DNA from: Cellulomonas carbonis
GTDB lineage: Bacteria > Actinomycetota > Actinomycetes > Actinomycetales > Cellulomonadaceae
NCBI RefSeq assembly: GCF_014636275.1
Contig: NZ_BMEB01000002.1
Span: forward strand, 558,001-622,000
Direction of reading: 5' to 3'
DNA: 64,000 nucleotides
Of the stretch, positions 50,806 through 61,461 are shown piece after piece. The position numbers and the translations under genes were made by a program. The notes under the pieces are model-generated. The model was not told the DNA's origin and ran no database searches. It saw only the letters and a program-made list of their open reading frames with translations. Position 1 is the first letter of the stretch, and the number at the start of each line of letters is the position of its first letter.

Positions 50806-52151
50806 CGGCCCACCATGTTCTGGCCGCACACGCGCAGCGTGCGGCCGTTGATCCCGCCCGCCTGCGGCGACGCGAGGAACGCGATCGTCTCGGCGACGTC
50901 GACCGGCTGCCCGCCCTGCTGGAGCGAGTTGAACCGGCGGGCGACCTCGCGCGTCGCGAACGGGATGCGCGCCGTCATGTCGGTCTCGATGAAGCCCGGC
51001 GCGACCGCGTTGATGGTCCCGCCCGCGGCGGCGAGCGCGGGCGCCGACGCCTGGACCATGCCGATGACGCCGCCCTTCGACGCCGCGTAGTTCGTCTGCC
51101 CGCGGTTCCCCGCGATCCCGCTCGTCGACGCGAGGCACACGACGCGCGGCGCCTCGCCCAGCGCCTCCGACACGAGCAGCGCGTCGGTGATGCGCAGCGG
51201 CGCCATGACGTTGACGCCGACGACGGGGTCCCACTTCTCGGGCGTCATGTTGGCGAGCAGCTTGTCGCGCGTGATGCCGGCGTTGTGCACCACGACGTCG
51301 AGGCGTCCGTGGCGCGACCGCACGTGCTGGAGCAGGCGCTCGGCCGCGTCCGTCGCCGTGATGTCGAGCTGGAGCGCGGTGCCGTGGACCTCGTTGGCGA
51401 CCTTCGCCAGGGCGTCGCCCGCGGCGGGCACGTCGACCGCGACGACCGTCGCGCCCTGACCCGCGAGCGTGCGCGCGATCGCGGCACCGATGCCGCGCGC
51501 GGCCCCCGTCACGACCGCGACGCGCCCGTCGAGCGGGCGCTCCCAGTCCGTGGGCAGCTCGCCGGCGTCGGAGTCGACCTCGACCAGCTGGCCGTCGACG
51601 AACGCCGACCGTCCCGAGAGCAGGAAGCGCAGGGCCCCGACCGCGGACGGCGCGGACGGCGCGACGCCGTCGGCGAGGACGATCCCGTTGCCGGTCGCCC
51701 CGCCGCGCAGCTCCTTGGCGAGCGACCGGACGACGCCGTCGATCCCCTGGCGCGCCGCCGCGGCGGCGGGCGACGTGGCGCCCGCCGCGGGCCGCGAGAC
51801 GACGACGACCCGGCCGCCGGGCGCGAGCCGCTTGAGCACGGGGCCGAGCGCGAGCACGGGAGCGCTCAGGTCCTCGGGCGACGCGACCTCGGTGAGGACG
51901 ACGACGGCCGCGCCGAACCGCTCCTCGGGCCCCGCGTGGCGACGCACGTCGAGGTCCCAGTCGAGGAGCTGCTGCGCGACGGTGTCGGCGTCCTTCTCCG
52001 ACGCGGCGTCGTCGAGCACGACGACGGGTCCCGGCACGAGCGGCGCCCCGGGCCGGTGGCGTCGCAGCACCGCGGGCCGGGGCAGGCCGAGCTGCTTGGC
52101 GAGCTTCTTCGTGAACCCGGTGTTGACCAGGTTCAGGTAGGTGTCGGTCAC
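50802..52151 (-). CDS. fabG: FabG4-like high-molecular-weight 3-oxoacyl thioester reductase
   Basis: The protein has 449 residues, nearly twice a normal FabG. An N-terminal flavodoxin-like half (about 1-205; DTYLNLVNTGFTKKLAKQLG, PGPVVVLDD) precedes an SDR half with VVTGAARGIGAAIARTL, HNAGITRDKLLANM, the Ser of CLASTSGIAGN and the YAASKGG Tyr/Lys, ending GGINGRTLRVCGQNMVGR. This is the layout of mycobacterial FabG4, an NADH-dependent enzyme. It is coupled by overlaps to the thiolase upstream and the hydratase downstream. Confidence 0.93.
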   Translation of the reverse strand: MTDTYLNLVNTGFTKKLAKQLGLPRPAVLRRHRPGAPLVPGPVVVLDDAASEKDADTVAQQLLDWDLDVRRHAGPEERFGAAVVVLTEVASPEDLSAPVLALGPVLKRLAPGGRVVVVSRPAAGATSPAAAAARQGIDGVVRSLAKELRGGATGNGIVLADGVAPSAPSAVGALRFLLSGRSAFVDGQLVEVDSDAGELPTDWERPLDGRVAVVTGAARGIGAAIARTLAGQGATVVAVDVPAAGDALAKVANEVHGTALQLDITATDAAERLLQHVRSRHGRLDVVVHNAGITRDKLLANMTPEKWDPVVGVNVMAPLRITDALLVSEALGEAPRVVCLASTSGIAGNRGQTNYAASKGGVIGMVQASAPALAAAGGTINAVAPGFIETDMTARIPFATREVARRFNSLQQGGQPVDVAETIAFLASPQAGGINGRTLRVCGQNMVGR

Positions 52152-53503
52152 GCTGCCTCCATGATCATGGTGATGGCCTGGCCGCCCGCCGCGCACACCG
52201 AGATGAGACCGCGGCTGCCGGGGCCCTTCTCGGCGAGCAGCTTCGCGAGCGTCGCGACGATGCGGCCGCCCGTGGCGGCGAAGGGGTGGCCCGCCGCGAG
52301 CGACGAGCCGGTGACGTTGAGCCGCGACCGGTCGACCGAGCCGAGGGCCTTGTCGAGCCCGAGCCGCTCGCGGCAGAAGTCCTCGTCCTCCCACGCGGCG
52401 AGGTTGCACAGCACCGTGCCCGCGAACGCCTCGTGGATCTCGTAGAGGTCGAAGTCCTGGAGCGTGAGGCCGTTGCGCGCGAGGAGGCGCGGGACGGCGT
52501 GCGCTCCCGCCATGAGCAGGCCGTCGCGCCCGTGGACGAAGTCCACCGCGCCCGGCTCGGCGTCGACGATCGTCGCGAGCACGGGCAGCCCGCGCTCGGC
52601 GGCCCACTCGTCGCTCGCGAGCAGCACCGTGGAGGCGCCGTCGGACAGCGGGGTCGAGTTGCCCGCGGTCATCGTCGCCGGGGCGTCGAGGCTCTTGCCG
52701 AAGACCGGCTTGAGGCCCGCGAGCTTCTCGACCGAGGTGTCGGCGCGCAGGTTCGCGTCCCGCGTGAGGCGTCGGTACGGCGTCATGAGGTCGTCGAAGA
52801 AGCCGCGCTCGTAGGCGGCCGCGAGGCGGTGGTGGCTCGCGACGGCGAGCTCGTCCTGCGCCTCGCGGGTGATGCCCCAGGCCGCGGTCGTGAGCGCCTG
52901 GTGCTCGCCCATCGACAGGCCCGTGCGCGGCTCGCCCGTGGTCGGGGCGGACGGCGCGAGGTGCGCGGGGCGCAGCCGGGAGACGGCCTTGAGGCGCTGC
53001 TGCGGGGTCTTGGCGCGGGACAGGTCCAGGAGGACTCGGCGCAGGGGCTCGCTGACGGCGATCGGCGCGTCGGACGTCGAGTCGACGCCACCGGCCACCG
53101 CGGAGTCGATCTGCCCGAGGCGGATCTTGTTCGACAGGCCGAGCACGGTCTCCATGCCGGTCGCGCACGCCATCTGGACGTCGTACGCGGGCGTCTCGGG
53201 CGACAGGGCCGACCCGAGCACGGACTCGCGCGTGAGGTTGAAGTCGCGCGAGTGCTTGAGGACGGCGCCCGCGGCGACCTCGCCGATGCGCTCGCCCGCG
53301 AGGCCGAACCGCGCGACGAGGCCCTCGAGCGCAGCCGTGAGCATGTCCTGGTTGCTGCTGTGCGCGTAGGGGCCACCGGCGCGCGCGAACGGGATCCGGT
53401 TGCCGCCGACGACGACGGCGCGGCGGGTCGTGCCGGCACCGGCGCCGGTGCCGGTCGTGGCGGGTGCGGGTGCCGGCGTGGGGCTGGTTCGGGGTGCCGC
53501 CAT
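52148..53503 (-). CDS. Acetyl-CoA C-acyltransferase (FadA2/FadI-like thiolase)
   Basis: The protein has 451 residues. A Pro/Ala/Gly-rich start (about 1-27) precedes VVVGGNRIPFARAGG, nucleophile Cys in YDVQMACATGMETV, EIHEAFAGTVLCN, HPFAATGGR (His) and ISVCAAGGQAITMIMEAA (second Cys). It is the trifunctional-type degradative thiolase acting on long-chain 3-oxoacyl-CoA. It is first in the minus-strand operon and its promoter region is shared with the TetR gene, whose product probably represses both. Confidence 0.93.
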   Translation of the reverse strand: MAAPRTSPTPAPAPATTGTGAGAGTTRRAVVVGGNRIPFARAGGPYAHSSNQDMLTAALEGLVARFGLAGERIGEVAAGAVLKHSRDFNLTRESVLGSALSPETPAYDVQMACATGMETVLGLSNKIRLGQIDSAVAGGVDSTSDAPIAVSEPLRRVLLDLSRAKTPQQRLKAVSRLRPAHLAPSAPTTGEPRTGLSMGEHQALTTAAWGITREAQDELAVASHHRLAAAYERGFFDDLMTPYRRLTRDANLRADTSVEKLAGLKPVFGKSLDAPATMTAGNSTPLSDGASTVLLASDEWAAERGLPVLATIVDAEPGAVDFVHGRDGLLMAGAHAVPRLLARNGLTLQDFDLYEIHEAFAGTVLCNLAAWEDEDFCRERLGLDKALGSVDRSRLNVTGSSLAAGHPFAATGGRIVATLAKLLAEKGPGSRGLISVCAAGGQAITMIMEAA

Positions 53504-53614
53504 GGCGGGGTCCTCTCGTCGTCGAGCGGTGGCGCCTGGCCGGCTGCGGGCCGGTCGGCGGAGGGTCGTTGGTCCCGGGCGTACCGGGTGGCGTCCTGGT
53601 AGTGCCTCGCACCC

Positions 53615-53631
53615 ACAGTACCTGATACTGT
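53615..53631. promoter_or_regulatory. Candidate TetR operator and double -10 box
   Basis: ACAGTA (53615-53620), five bases, TACTGT (53626-53631): a perfect inverted repeat. TACTGT can serve as a -10 box on each strand. On the plus strand it lies seven bases before the TetR GTG, predicting a leaderless transcript. A bound dimer would shut both promoters. Confidence 0.6.
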
Positions 53632-53638
53632 CAGTTTC

Positions 53639-54511
53639 GTGAGTCGGATCACATCGGCGACGACGCCGGGGACCGCGACACCCGTCGCCGCCCCGCGCGA
53701 TGTCCACGCGCCCGTCGACGGCCGCTCCTCCCGGTGGGACGACCACCGCGTCGCGCGGCGGACCGAGCTCGCCAACGTCGCAAGGAAGGCGGTCCACCGT
53801 CTCGGCCCGGACGTGTCGATGGAGGAGATCGCGTCCGAGGCGCGCACCTCCAAGTCGATCGTCTACCGGTACTTCGCCGACAAGAGCGGGCTCCAGGCCG
53901 CCGTCGGCGAGGTCGTCCTCGAGCACATGCAGGCGCGGCTCGACGAGGCCGTGACGAGCGCGACGACGCCGCGCGAGGGGCTCCGGTCGATGATCGGCGT
54001 CTACCTCGAGATGGTCGAGGGCAGCCCGAACGTCTACTGGTTCGTCACGCGTCCCGCCGCCGAGGACGCGTCGGCCTCGCTGAACCGGTTCCTCGACTCG
54101 ATCGCCGCGCTCATCGCGCGCCCGTTCGTGCAGCTCGCGCAGGACCGCGCCGGGTCGGCCGGGCTCGGTGAGCACCTCGCCGACGTCTGGGCCGCGGGAG
54201 CCGTCGGGTTCGTCCGCGGTGCAGGGGACTGGTGGCTCGCGCACCGCGACGCCCCGGACGCGCCGTCGCGCGAGGAGCTCGTCGAGCGCGTGACCGCCTG
54301 GCTGTGGGCCGGGCCGGTCGGTGCGCTGTCCCGCGCCGGCGCCCCCGACCGCACGCCGTCCGACCCCCCGGCCGACCGCGTGCCCGACCTCACGACGTCC
54401 GGTCTCACGACGTCCGGCCCCACCCCCGACCGCACGACCGGTCCCGACTCCGACCGCACGACCCACCGACCGCAGGTCTCCGCCCACCTCGACGACGAGG
54501 AGCAGTCATGA
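53639..54511 (+). CDS. TetR-family regulator of the fatty-acid locus
   Basis: The GTG start gives 290 residues. A 38-residue unusual leader precedes the helix-turn-helix (about 40-90; VSMEEIASEARTSKSIVYRYFADKSGL), and a ligand domain (about 95-225) contains a C-terminal TetR fold (YLEMVEGSPNVYWFVTRPA). The last about 55 residues are Thr/Ser/Pro/Asp-rich (DLTTSGLTTSGPTPD) and probably disordered. It is divergent from the thiolase operon and coupled by ATGA to the acyl-CoA oxidase gene, so it should control both in response to an acyl-CoA; the ligand is inferred. Confidence 0.9.
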   Translation: MSRITSATTPGTATPVAAPRDVHAPVDGRSSRWDDHRVARRTELANVARKAVHRLGPDVSMEEIASEARTSKSIVYRYFADKSGLQAAVGEVVLEHMQARLDEAVTSATTPREGLRSMIGVYLEMVEGSPNVYWFVTRPAAEDASASLNRFLDSIAALIARPFVQLAQDRAGSAGLGEHLADVWAAGAVGFVRGAGDWWLAHRDAPDAPSREELVERVTAWLWAGPVGALSRAGAPDRTPSDPPADRVPDLTTSGLTTSGPTPDRTTGPDSDRTTHRPQVSAHLDDEEQS

Positions 54512-56577
54512 CGATCCTGAGCGAGAAGCGCACCGCGCCCGACGCCGACGCCGATCCGCGCGTCGACGTCGACCACCTGGAGGAGGTGCTGCTCGGGCGT
54601 TGGGCGGACATCCGCCGCGAGGCGCGCGCGTTCCTCCTCGACCCGCGCCTGCACCGCGACGAGTCCCTCGCGATGCCCGAGCACCGCGAGCGCGTGCTCG
54701 AGCAGCTGCGGATCCTCGCGAAGGAGGGCGACGTGCTGCGCGCCTTCCCGACGGCGCTCGGCGGCGCCGACGACCACGGGGGGAGCCTCGCGCGGTTCGA
54801 GGAGGTCATCACGGCCGACCCGTCGCTGCAGATCAAGGCGGGCGTCCAGTGGGGCCTGTTCGCGTCGGCGATCCTCCACCTCGGCACCGAGAGCCACCAC
54901 GAGCGGTTCCTGCCCGGCGCGATGTCGGTCGACGTCCCGGGCGCGTTCGCGATGACCGAGACGGGGCACGGCTCCGACGTCGCGAGCATCGGGACGACGG
55001 CGACGTACGACCCCGAGACGGAGGAGTTCGTCATCCACACGCCGTTCCGCGCGGCGTGGAAGGACTACCTCGGCAACGCCGCGCTGCACGGCACGGCGGC
55101 CGTCGTCTTCGCACAGCTCATCACCGCCGCGCCCGGCGGCACGCCCGTCAACCACGGCGTGCACGCGTTCTACGTACCGATCCGGAACCCCGAGACCGGG
55201 GAGTTCCTGCCCGGCGTCGGCGGCGAGGACGACGGCATGAAGGGCGGCCTCAACGGCATCGACAACGGGCGCCTGTGGTTCGACCACGTCCGCGTCCCGC
55301 GCACGGACCTGCTCAACCGCTACGGCGACGTCGCGCCGGACGGGACGTACTCGTCGCCGATCGCGAGCCCGGGCCGCCGGTTCTTCACGATGCTCGGGAC
55401 GCTCGTGCAGGGCCGGGTCTCGCTCGACGGCGCGGCGGTCAACGCCGCGAAGATCGGGCTCGTCACGGCGATCACGTACGGCAACCAGCGCCGCCAGTTC
55501 AGCGGGACGGGCCACGACGAGGTCGTGCTGCTCGACTACGCCGAGCACCAGCGCCGCCTCCTGCCGCTCCTCGCCCAGACCTACGCGGCGGCGTTCGCGC
55601 ACGAGCGCCTGCTCCAGACCTTCGACGCCGTCTTCTCGGGTGCGAAGGACACCGACGAGGACCGGCAGGACCTCGAGACGATCGCCGCGGCGCTCAAGCC
55701 GTCGTCGACGTGGCACGCCCTCACGACCCTCCAGGTGTGCCGCGAGGCCTGCGGCGGCCAGGGGTTCATGGCCGAGAACCGCCTCACCGGGCTGCGCGCG
55801 GACATGGACGTCTACGCGACGTTCGAGGGCGACAACACCGTGCTGCTGCAGCTCGTGGCGAAGCGCCTGCTGGCCGACTTCGCCGCCGAGTTCAAGGGCG
55901 CCGACGCCGGGGCGATGGCCCGGTACATGGCCGGCCGGGCCGCCGACGCCGCGCTGCACCGCACGCCGCTCGCGCGGGTCGTGCAGACCCTCGCCGACGG
56001 CGGCAACGTGCGCCGGTCCGTCGGTCACCTGCGCGACACCGAGACCCAGCGCGAGCTGCTCACCGACCGGGTCGAGACGATGGTCGAGGAGCTCGCGCAG
56101 GCCCTGCGGCCCGCCGGGAAGCTGTCGCGTGAGGCGGCGGCGGACCTGTTCAACGAGCACCAGCACGCGCTCATCGAGGCGGCCCGCGCGCACGCCGACC
56201 TGCTCCTGTGGGAGGGGTTCACGGCTGGCCTCGCGCAGGTCCGGGACGAGGGCACGCGCCGCGTCCTGACGTGGCTGCGCGACCTCTTCGGCCTCACGGT
56301 GATCGAGCGGAACCTCGCGTGGTACCTCATCCACGGCCGGCTGTCCGCGGGGCGGGCCCGGAGCGTGACGTCGTACATCGAGCGGCTCCTGCGCCGCATC
56401 CGGCCGCACGCGCAGGACCTCGTCGACGCCTTCGGGCTCGAGCAGGGCCACGTGCGCGCGACCATCGCGTCGGGCGTCGAGGCCGAGCGGCAGGAGGAGG
56501 CACGCGCGCACTACCGTCGCCTCCGCGCGAGCGGCGACATGGCGGTCCCGGAGAAGTCGCTCGGCGCGCGCGGCTGA
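54508..56577 (+). CDS. Acyl-CoA oxidase/dehydrogenase-type flavoenzyme
   Basis: The protein has 689 residues; its ATG overlaps the TetR stop. The length and the motif YATFEGDNTVLLQLVAKRLL (catalytic Glu region) match acyl-CoA oxidases better than plain acyl-CoA dehydrogenases of about 390-610 residues. FAMTETGHGSDVASI and FVIHTPFRAAWKDYLGNAA are FAD/substrate segments shared by both. A two-helix C-terminal domain with about 200 extra residues is present. It would make 2-enoyl-CoA for the MaoC-FabG4-thiolase enzymes coded divergently. Whether oxygen or an electron-transfer flavoprotein is the acceptor is not visible. Confidence 0.9.
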   Translation: MTILSEKRTAPDADADPRVDVDHLEEVLLGRWADIRREARAFLLDPRLHRDESLAMPEHRERVLEQLRILAKEGDVLRAFPTALGGADDHGGSLARFEEVITADPSLQIKAGVQWGLFASAILHLGTESHHERFLPGAMSVDVPGAFAMTETGHGSDVASIGTTATYDPETEEFVIHTPFRAAWKDYLGNAALHGTAAVVFAQLITAAPGGTPVNHGVHAFYVPIRNPETGEFLPGVGGEDDGMKGGLNGIDNGRLWFDHVRVPRTDLLNRYGDVAPDGTYSSPIASPGRRFFTMLGTLVQGRVSLDGAAVNAAKIGLVTAITYGNQRRQFSGTGHDEVVLLDYAEHQRRLLPLLAQTYAAAFAHERLLQTFDAVFSGAKDTDEDRQDLETIAAALKPSSTWHALTTLQVCREACGGQGFMAENRLTGLRADMDVYATFEGDNTVLLQLVAKRLLADFAAEFKGADAGAMARYMAGRAADAALHRTPLARVVQTLADGGNVRRSVGHLRDTETQRELLTDRVETMVEELAQALRPAGKLSREAAADLFNEHQHALIEAARAHADLLLWEGFTAGLAQVRDEGTRRVLTWLRDLFGLTVIERNLAWYLIHGRLSAGRARSVTSYIERLLRRIRPHAQDLVDAFGLEQGHVRATIASGVEAERQEEARAHYRRLRASGDMAVPEKSLGARG

Positions 56578-56601
56578 CGCCGGAGCCGACGACGGCGGCC
56601 G

Positions 56602-57806
<1,205 letters not shown>

Positions 57807-57810
<4 letters not shown>

Positions 57811-59180
57811 GACGACGCGCCCGCCGGGACCGCGGTGCGGTCGGCGAGTCGCTCGGCGGCGGCGAGGCCCGAGCGGACGCACGCCGCGAGGCCGAGCCCG
57901 TCGTACGACGCCCCCGCGAGGACGACGTCGTGCGGGGCGAGCGCGGCGCGCGCGGCGACGACCCGCTCGACGTGCCCGACCTCGAGCTGCGGCAGCGCGG
58001 CGGGCCACCGGTGCACGAGGGTCTCGGTCGGCTCGGCAGGGACACCCGTGACCGCAGCCAGGTCGGCGAGCAGACGCGCGAGGAGCACGTCGTCGGGCAG
58101 CGCGCACACGTCGTCCTCGCCCGCGCGTCCTGCGGAGAGCCGCACGAGCACGTCGCCGCCCGCGAGGTGCGGCCACTTGGCGGAGAGGACCGTGACGGCC
58201 TTGAGCAGCCGGCCGGCGGACGAGGGCACGAGCACGCCGGTCGTGCCCTCGGGCAGCGACCCGTGCGGCAGGCGGGCGAGCACGGTCACGACGGACGCAG
58301 CGCGGACGCCGTCGAGCAGCGCGGCGGCATCCGGTGCGAGCCCGCGGACGACGTCGGCGGCGGGTCCCGCGGGGGTCGCGAGGACGACCGCGGCGGCGTC
58401 GAGCGGTCCGCACGACGTCGCGACGACGAGACCGCCGTCCGCGCCACGCCGCACCTCCTCGACGACGGTCGACGTGCGCACCTCGACCGATGTCCCGCTC
58501 AGCACCGCGTCGGCCAGCGTCGCCATCCCGCCCGTCCAGGTCGCGAACCCGGGCCCGCCCGCGCCGCGGCTGCGACGCGCGACGACGAGCGACCGGCCCT
58601 CGCGCGCCGCGGGCAGCAGCTGGGGTGCCGTCGCGGCGAGGCTCAGCCGCCGGACGTCGGCCCCGTGCAGCGTGCCGAGCAGGGGGTCGACGAACCGGTC
58701 GACCACCTCGCGCCCGAAGCGGTGCTCGAGGAACGCCCCGACCGACACGTCCCCGTCGACGCGCCGCCGGGCCCGGACCGGCTCGAGACCCGCGCGGAGC
58801 AGGCCCACCGGCGACAGCACGCCCGAGCGGACGACGGGCCACAGCCGTGTCGGTCCGGTCGGGCCGACACCCGCCGGGAGCGGGCGCAGCCGGCCGCGGC
58901 TCCACAGCCGCGCGGAGCCAGGAGCCGCCCCGACGAGCGTCGTGCCGAGGCCGAGCTCGTCGAGCAGCGCCGCGACGCGCGGTGCGCCGCGGTGCAGCGA
59001 CTCCGCGCCGACGTCGACCACCGCGCCGCCGAAGGGCTCCGAGCGGACCTGGCCACCCACGCGGTCGTCCCGCTCCAGGAGCACGACCGAGGTCCCGGTG
59101 CGCGCGAGCGTGCGCGCCGCGACGAGCCCGCTGAGCCCACCGCCCACCACGACGACGGGGTGGTCGAGGGCGTCCGCCAT
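57807..59180 (-). CDS. hemG: Protoporphyrinogen/coproporphyrinogen III oxidase (HemG/HemY, CgoX-like)
   Basis: The FAD fold is clear: VVVVGGGLSGLVAARTLAR, LLERDDRVGGQVRSE, GWTGGMATLADAV-type TWTGGMATLADA, and the C-terminal HDVVLAGASYDGLGLAACV. Length is 457 from the ATG at 59180, which has GGAG six bases upstream; an ATG at 59195 has no ribosome site. In actinobacteria this enzyme oxidises coproporphyrinogen III in heme synthesis. No other hem gene is in the window; the only partner is the coupled radical SAM gene. TACCGT on the minus strand near 59237 could be its -10 box. Confidence 0.88.
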
Positions 59181-59241
59181 GCCTGCTCCGCTCATCGGGC
59201 CGGGCGCGTCCCCCGACCGGGCGGCCTCACGGTAGGGCCGT

Positions 59242-59287
59242 GCCGCCCGCCGGCCCGCCGGACCTCGGTCCCTTGACGGCGGGCGGC
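59242..59287 (-). terminator. Hairpin between hydrolase and hemG
   Basis: GCCGCCCGCC (59242-59251) pairs with GGCGGGCGGC (59278-59287) around a 26-base loop, just past the hydrolase stop. Confidence 0.4.
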
Positions 59288-59300
59288 CCGGCGGCCCGGC

Positions 59301-60149
59301 TCAGCGCCTGACGGGACCGATCGCGGACGCCGAGACCACCCGGTCGAGCACCGCCGCCGCGACCTCGTCCGGGTGCGTCCCGGGCAGCCAGTGCCCCGCG
59401 TCGAGCCGCAGCACGCGGCACGGTGCCGCGACGAACCGTGCGGTGTCGGTCGCGGCGCGCGGCGCGAAGAACGGGTCGTCCGAGCCGTGGACGTACGTCG
59501 TGGGGACGCGCGACCTCCCGACGCGGGTCCGCCCGGCCAGGGGCAGCGCGCGGTACCAGCCGATCGCCGCACGCAGCGCCCCCGGCTCCCGCATGCGGTC
59601 GACGTACCGGCGCGCCTGCTCCGCGGGCAGCCCGGTGCGCACCAGCTGCGCCAGCAGCGCGGCGCCGTCGTCGGCGAGGAGCCGGGCCTCCGGGACGCGG
59701 GGGAGCTGGAACGCGGCCATGTACCAGGAGCGGGCCGCCTGGCCGTGCGCGAGCGCGGCCCGCATCGCGGCCGGGTGCGGCGTCGACAGCGCGGTCAGGG
59801 TCTCGGTGCGGTCGGCGTGCCGGGTCGCGAACGCCCACGCGACCGACCCGCCCCAGTCGTGCCCGACGACGTGCGCGCGGTCGACGTCGGCCGCGTCGAG
59901 GAGCGCGGCGACGTCGTCGACGAGCTCGCCGAGCGCGTACGCCGCCCGGTGCGTCGGCCGGGCGCCGGGGGAGTAGCCACGCTGGTCGGGCACGAGGACA
60001 CGGAGCCCGTCCCTCGCGAGGAGCGGCGCGACGTCGTCGTAGGCCGACCCGTCCTGCGGGAAGCCGTGCAGGAGGACGACCGTGCCGCCGCCGTGCGGCC
60101 CGGTGTCCCGCACGTCGAAGGTCAGGCCGTCCCGCTCGAAGGTACGCAT
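59301..60149 (-). CDS. Alpha/beta hydrolase (epoxide-hydrolase-like)
   Basis: MRTFERDGLTFDVRDTG starts the protein at 60149 (282 residues); a GTG at 60164 is possible. HGFPQDGSAYDDV is the oxyanion HG-x-P motif of epoxide hydrolases and dehalogenases, GHDWGGSVAW carries the Asp nucleophile typical of that group, and DAGHWLPGTHP holds the final His. An Asp nucleophile argues for epoxide hydrolase over esterase. No further neighbours hint at the substrate. Confidence 0.85.
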   Translation of the reverse strand: MRTFERDGLTFDVRDTGPHGGGTVVLLHGFPQDGSAYDDVAPLLARDGLRVLVPDQRGYSPGARPTHRAAYALGELVDDVAALLDAADVDRAHVVGHDWGGSVAWAFATRHADRTETLTALSTPHPAAMRAALAHGQAARSWYMAAFQLPRVPEARLLADDGAALLAQLVRTGLPAEQARRYVDRMREPGALRAAIGWYRALPLAGRTRVGRSRVPTTYVHGSDDPFFAPRAATDTARFVAAPCRVLRLDAGHWLPGTHPDEVAAAVLDRVVSASAIGPVRR

Positions 60150-60199
60150 GACAGGCGGCTCCACGGTCGGTGCTCCCGGTCGGGCTCAGCGCCCGGACG

Positions 60200-60538
60200 T
60201 CACCGCCAGAGGTGCTCGACCGTCGAGCTGTAGAGCAGCGGGCCGCCGCCGTCGGCGGGGATGAAGCGCTCCTCGCTCGCATCACCCGAGAGGGTCAGTC
60301 CGAGGACCTCCAGCTCGAAGCTCGCGATGAGGCGCATGAGGTCGTCGCGCTCGTGCCAGACGTTGGGGTCGTGGAACACGTGGTCCCACACCGCGGGACC
60401 CACGGGGCCGAACAGGATGGGCCGTCCGGCGCCGTAGAGCGTCATCTCCCCGCGGTGCCGGCCGTTCTGCGCGTCCAGGGTCACGCTGAAGTGCGCCCGG
60501 TCGACGTCGCGCAGGTCCTTCGTCTCGCTCTCACGCAT
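60200..60538 (-). CDS. Hypothetical 112-residue protein
   Basis: MRESETKDLRDVDRAHFSVT opens the protein; TLYGAGRPILFGPVGPAVWDHVF, WHERDDLMRLIASFELEVLG and ERFIPADGGGPLLYSSTVEHLW follow. It is mixed alpha/beta, without signal or membrane segments. I do not recognise a family. CACTCT six bases before the ATG looks like a weak leaderless -10 box, which supports the start. Third-base GC bias is as in neighbours, so it is likely real. Confidence 0.65.
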   Translation of the reverse strand: MRESETKDLRDVDRAHFSVTLDAQNGRHRGEMTLYGAGRPILFGPVGPAVWDHVFHDPNVWHERDDLMRLIASFELEVLGLTLSGDASEERFIPADGGGPLLYSSTVEHLWR

Positions 60539-60627
60539 GGCGCAAGAGTGCCGTGCCGACGCGGCGCCGTCGAGCGGCGGACGTCCCGGACGTGCGGCGA
60601 CGGTCCGTGCGGCGAACGCAGGGGCGG

Positions 60628-61461
60628 TCAGCCGCCGTCGTCCGCCTTGTCCTCGTGCTCGCGGACGACCGTCGCGGCGTGGTCGGGGACGTGCCGCTGC
60701 GTGTCCTTGGGTGGCCGGACGTAGCCCTGCGTGGGCGGGCGCTCGGGGATGACGATCTCCTCGCGGTGCACCTCCTCGTACGGGATCGACCCGACGAGGT
60801 GGTGGATCATGTTGAGCCGCGACCGGCGCTTGTCGTCGCTGTCGACGACCCACCAGGGCGCCTCGGGGATGTCGGTGTGCACGAGCATCTGGTCCTTGGC
60901 GCGCGAGTAGTCCTCCCACCGCGTGATCGACTCGAGGTCCATCGGGGAGAGCTTCCACCGCCGCATCGGGTCCTCGAGGCGTGAGCGGAACCGCTCCTCC
61001 TGCTCGGAGTCGCTCACCGAGAACCAGTACTTGCGCAGGATGATCCCGTCCTCGACGAGCATGCGCTCGAAGATCGGGCACTGGTGCAGGAACCGGTGGT
61101 ACTCGTCGGGCGTGCAGAAGCCCATGACGAACTCGACGCCCGCGCGGTTGTACCAGGACCGGTCGAACAGCACGATCTCGCCCGCCGCGGGCAGCTGGGC
61201 GATGTAGCGCTGGAAGTACCACTGGGTGCGCTCGCGGTCGGTCGGCGCGGGCAGCGCCGCGATGCGCGCGACGCGCGGGTTGAGGTACTCCGAGACGCGC
61301 TTGATGGTGCTGCCCTTGCCGGCCGCGTCCCGGCCCTCGAAGACGACGACGACGCGCCGGCCCTCGGCCCGCACCCACTCCTGCATCTTCACCAGCTCGG
61401 ACTGGAGCCGGTACAGCTCCTTCTCGTAGGCCTTCTTCGGGACCCGCGGCGTTCCGCTCAT
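60628..61461 (-). CDS. ppk2: Polyphosphate kinase 2 (class I PPK2)
   Basis: The protein has 277 residues. Walker A FEGRDAAGKGST, then VSEYLNPRVARIAALPAPTDRERTQWYFQRY, and the Walker B region VLFDRSWYNRAGVEFVMGF are typical one-domain PPK2. LEDPMRRWKLSPMDLES forms the lid region. It makes ATP or GTP from diphosphates and polyphosphate. Its ATG overlaps the DNA ligase stop (ATGA), so both are made from one message. Confidence 0.95.
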   Translation of the reverse strand: MSGTPRVPKKAYEKELYRLQSELVKMQEWVRAEGRRVVVVFEGRDAAGKGSTIKRVSEYLNPRVARIAALPAPTDRERTQWYFQRYIAQLPAAGEIVLFDRSWYNRAGVEFVMGFCTPDEYHRFLHQCPIFERMLVEDGIILRKYWFSVSDSEQEERFRSRLEDPMRRWKLSPMDLESITRWEDYSRAKDQMLVHTDIPEAPWWVVDSDDKRRSRLNMIHHLVGSIPYEEVHREEIVIPERPPTQGYVRPPKDTQRHVPDHAATVVREHEDKADDGG

